Shown here one piece after another: positions 61,760-64,000 of a DNA stretch of 64,000 nucleotides. The notes below the pieces were generated by a model, which ran no database searches, was not told where the DNA came from, and saw only the letters and a program-made list of their open reading frames with translations. The stretch spans positions 28,595 to 92,594 of the forward strand of contig OMWK01000009.1 of NCBI GenBank assembly GCA_900314745.1, given 5' to 3'. The stretch's first letter is position 1. Every line of letters begins with the position of its first letter. Position numbers and translations under genes: made by a program. This DNA is from an uncultured Eubacteriales bacterium. GTDB taxonomy: Bacteria; Bacillota; Clostridia; Saccharofermentanales; Saccharofermentanaceae.

Positions 61760-63130
61760 ATGAACATAGGAATAATCGGATACGGCAGCATGGGTAAGAT
61801 GCTCGCCGATAAGTTTGCAAAAAGCAGCAGGAATGTATATGTTTCCACAAGAACGCGCGGGAGGCTCGAGTCTGCACCGCGTGAACTTCATATTTGTGAA
61901 GACAACACAGAATTGGCGCAGGTTTCCGATATCATCTTCGTGTGCGTGCGTCCGGGAGATCTTCTTGATGTTATTTCCGGGATTGACGGTGCGGCCAAAG
62001 ATGATGCGCTGATCGTGTCACTTAACGGAAGTGTTTCCTTCGAGGCGATAAGAGGTGTAACTTCCAAGAAGACCGCCAAAGTAATCCCGAGTGTTACGGC
62101 GGAGATTGACCGTTCGCAGACGCTTGTGACTTACAGTGAATCAGCAGGCGAAGAAGATAAGGCAAGGCTTAAGGAATTACTAAGTGTCATCGGTAATGTG
62201 ATCGAGCTTCCCGAGAATGAGATGGGTATGGGTTCTGAGCTTGTAAGCTGCATGCCGGGGTTAATCGCGTCTATGTTCGACGTTGTTTGTCAGGCGGCAC
62301 AAAAGGTAGCTGCCGGTGATTTTTCCGTCCGGCTGTCCCCTGCGCGTAAGGATAGTAAGAAAGACGAATTTGAAGTGCTGTTTGAAGACTTCAATACAAT
62401 GGTGGCAGAACTGGCCAGCACCGAAATGTTAAAGAACGATTTTGTTTCAAACGTCAGTCATGAGATAAAAACGCCACTGGCCGTCATCCAAAACTACGCC
62501 ACTATTTTGCAAAGTGAACAACTCACCGATGCGGAACGGAAAGAATACTCTGCCCGCATCAAGGAAGCGTCCGAAAAGTTGAATATCCTGATCACCAACA
62601 TCCTGCAGCTCAGCCGTCTGGAAAATCAGATGATCTGCCCTGCCCTTCGCCCCTTTAATCTGAGTGAGGCCCTCAGCCGAAGCATTCTGGATTTCGACTC
62701 TCCGTTGGAAGACAAATCCATTGACTTGCAGGTAGATCTGGATGATACGCTGGTCATCACAAGTGATGCCAATCTGCTGGACTGCGTATGGCGGAACCTG
62801 CTTTCAAACGCGATCAAATTCACACAACCGGACGGGCGTATCACCGTCCTGCTTGCGCGGCAGAATGACCTGGCCGTGGTATCCGTACAAGATACCGGTT
62901 GCGGCATCTCCGAGGATGCGCAAAAGCATATTTTTGATAAGTTCTATCAGGAAGATTCTTCCCACACCACACAAGGGAACGGTCTGGGGCTGGCTCTGGT
63001 CAAACAAATCGTCACCCTGCTGAATGGCACCATTACCATACAAAGTGTTCTCAACCAAGGTTCTTGTTTTACCGTAAAACTTCCTGTGGGAAACTTTAAC
63101 CAGAAAGTACTCCCGCTTCACAAATCTTAA
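61760..63130 (+). CDS. Chimeric frame: ProC/ComER N-half joined to histidine kinase C-half
   Basis: A 456-residue frame. Residues 1-178 are a pyrroline-5-carboxylate reductase/ComER-type Rossmann domain (NIGIIGYGSMGKML, IIFVCVRPGDLLDVI) running into the start of its dimerisation domain (SELVSCMPGLIASMFDVV). From about residue 180 the sequence is instead the end of a HAMP linker (VAAGDFSVRLSPA) and a full kinase core: SNVSHEIKTPLAVI (H box), LLSNAIKFTQ (N), QDTGCGISED (G1), GNGLGLALVKQI (G2). The expected C-half of the reductase and the membrane sensor of the kinase are both missing. Codon habit changes at the junction near 62290 (from AAG/GAG to AAA/CAA/CTG). Either a recombination product or an assembly join. 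GGGAG precedes the ATG. Confidence 0.85.
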   Translation: MNIGIIGYGSMGKMLADKFAKSSRNVYVSTRTRGRLESAPRELHICEDNTELAQVSDIIFVCVRPGDLLDVISGIDGAAKDDALIVSLNGSVSFEAIRGVTSKKTAKVIPSVTAEIDRSQTLVTYSESAGEEDKARLKELLSVIGNVIELPENEMGMGSELVSCMPGLIASMFDVVCQAAQKVAAGDFSVRLSPARKDSKKDEFEVLFEDFNTMVAELASTEMLKNDFVSNVSHEIKTPLAVIQNYATILQSEQLTDAERKEYSARIKEASEKLNILITNILQLSRLENQMICPALRPFNLSEALSRSILDFDSPLEDKSIDLQVDLDDTLVITSDANLLDCVWRNLLSNAIKFTQPDGRITVLLARQNDLAVVSVQDTGCGISEDAQKHIFDKFYQEDSSHTTQGNGLGLALVKQIVTLLNGTITIQSVLNQGSCFTVKLPVGNFNQKVLPLHKS

Positions 63131-63235
63131 TCTTCCCTTAACATATGATTTATATTAGCTGAACAATCGGAGGGTATCGTATTGACAGTTTCAAATAAGC
63201 AATAACAAAAAAGCACAAACCATGGAGGTAATAAA
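63131..63235 (+). other. Gap before the SnoaL-like gene
   Basis: AT-rich stretch with a TTGACA at 63182-63187 and a ribosome site GGAGG close to the next start. No -10 at ordinary spacing is clear. Confidence 0.35.
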
Positions 63236-63673
63236 ATGGCTGTAACCGAAATCAAGAACCCTACCCCGATTGAAAAAGATATAGAAAAGGCAATCCGAGA
63301 CCGGTTGTTCAACGGTTTTAACAACTGGAACGGCGGATATGACGGTTGGCTCGAATGGTGCAACACCCTGTACGAGCCGGACGCCCACTACAATGTGTAC
63401 GGCAAGCGGCTGACCTTGCAACAGTACAAAGACATGATGGGCCAGCTGTTCCAACATTTCACTATGGAGTTGGGGCAGTTCGACAACATGATCATCCGGG
63501 ACAACTGGTGCGCCATCCGTTACACTGTGAAAATCAAGAATCTTGACACCGGTGCCGAGGTACTACAGAATACGATGGAGTTTGTCCAGTTCAAGGAGAA
63601 TCCTGAACCCATCGGGGTCCGTGTGGTAGAGGGCTGGGCGCTTTCTGACACCCCGCTGTCTGCCAAACAGTAA
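63236..63673 (+). CDS. NTF2/SnoaL-like small protein
   Basis: A 145-residue protein with a helical start (IEKDIEKAIRDRLFNGFNNW) and a cone-shaped beta fold pattern (YEPDAHYNVYGKRLTLQQYK, NWCAIRYTVKIKN, GWALSDTPLSAKQ), typical of the nuclear transport factor 2/SnoaL superfamily. Such proteins bind or isomerise small molecules; no catalytic residue can be named. GGAGG is eight bases before the ATG. It lies in the compositionally different tail of the window. Confidence 0.82.
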   Translation: MAVTEIKNPTPIEKDIEKAIRDRLFNGFNNWNGGYDGWLEWCNTLYEPDAHYNVYGKRLTLQQYKDMMGQLFQHFTMELGQFDNMIIRDNWCAIRYTVKIKNLDTGAEVLQNTMEFVQFKENPEPIGVRVVEGWALSDTPLSAKQ

Positions 63674-63729
63674 TTCTGCACGCAAACGGATTAATTTCTC
63701 TCACACACCCAACCGGACCAGGAGGTTTC

Positions 63730-63822
63730 ATCCATAAAAAAGCTGTTATTGTAATTGCCAGTGTCCTGACCGTTGCTCTAGGCGGCACCGCGCTTCTCCG
63801 CTATCTTTACCAAATGAATTAG
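63730..63822 (+). pseudogene. Short membrane-helix frame without a start codon
   Basis: GGAGG (63721-63725) is followed by a 30-codon frame reading HKKAVIVIASVLTVALGG then a short tail and TAG. Where ATGAAAAAAGCT would be expected, the sequence is ATAAAAAAGCT, so one base seems lost and the start codon is gone. A remnant of a signal-peptide or one-helix protein gene. Confidence 0.4.
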
Positions 63823-63906
63823 GAAAGTACGAAGTCACGCACGCGTCTGGTTACTATGCGTTTTGTTCGCTCAATTGTTTTTTGCTTTTCACGGTATTTT
63901 TGATAC

Positions 63907-64000
63907 TCAGAAGAAGTACCGCTCGAGTATATCTCTGAAATATACCTGTTCAAACAGATTCTTCAGATATGCCGCCTTGTCTTGTTCCTCCTGTATGGAT
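63907..64000 (-). pseudogene. Fragment of an AAA/DUF4143-type ATPase (cut by window edge)
   Basis: The minus strand from the window edge to TGA at 63907-63909 reads QEEQDKAAYLKNLFEQVYF then RDILERYFF. This matches the segment K-x-L-F-E-x-x-Y-x-x-D-I-x-E-R of the AAA ATPases with DUF4143. Those proteins continue well past this point, so the frame is broken here. The 5' part lies outside the window. Confidence 0.55.

Overview
The window is 64 kb of dense bacterial chromosome. Gene content points to an anaerobic member of the Bacillota, class Clostridia, probably from a gut or rumen: a pta-ackA acetate pathway, many ECF/ABC sugar and amino-acid importers, DUF4214 secreted protein, rpsT and tmcAL, strong AGGAGG-type ribosome binding sites, heavy AAG/GAG codon use and no respiratory genes. 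Species cannot be named from the sequence alone. I see one tRNA gene, no rRNA, no complete insertion sequence and no CRISPR array.

Layout. 1-8.4 kb is one long rightward gene string: membrane phosphatase, a three-part amino-acid type ABC system made of two unusual fusion proteins, cardiolipin synthase, an alpha/beta hydrolase, a flippase and a HAD phosphatase. 8.4-11.3 kb holds a diguanylate cyclase, a lipoprotein, an HD-domain protein and two tiny cysteine-rich paralogues. 11.3-14.4 kb is an AT-richer accessory island next to a tRNA-Ser(CGA) gene: gene remnants plus a large nuclease-like protein with six DUF4379 zinc ribbons and a NUMOD1-like tail. 14.5-20.8 kb is a five-gene operon in which a complete partner-switching set (STAS, RsbW-type ATPase, SpoIIE/RsbU phosphatase) is joined to two membrane acyltransferases and a 5'-nucleotidase lipoprotein; the ATPase and one acyltransferase are a single polypeptide. 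This is the best candidate for an undescribed system.

21-28.6 kb: AraC regulator with a 14-bp inverted repeat at its promoter, a three-gene ABC-2 exporter, small unknown proteins, a metallophosphoesterase, a YhcG/DUF1016 nuclease carrying two palindromes inside the gene, and an AlkZ-related protein. 28.6-33.5 kb is a leftward signalling operon: FecR-domain protein, CHASE2 class III nucleotide cyclase, and a metallo-beta-lactamase/GAF/GGDEF protein. 33.6-41 kb: zinc-ribbon and TPM proteins, MFS and DMT transporters, DUF4214 protein, TetR regulator. 41-51.3 kb is a galactan-use locus equivalent to the gan genes of Bacillus subtilis (GH42, LacI regulator, binding protein, two permeases, GH53) with matching LacI-type palindromes and no ATPase gene. 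51.3-61.7 kb is mostly housekeeping: acyltransferase, TrmH-family methyltransferase, S20, TmcAL, diguanylate cyclase, pta-ackA, ECF and bile-acid-symporter family proteins.

The last 1.7 kb differs. At about 62.29 kb a ProC/ComER-type reading frame passes in frame into the back half of a sensor histidine kinase, with a change of codon habit; this is either a recombination junction or an assembly join, and everything to its right should be treated as possibly foreign.

A pattern across the window: several first genes of transcription units lack a Shine-Dalgarno sequence and have a perfect TATAAT 6-9 bases before the start codon, as expected of leaderless mRNAs.
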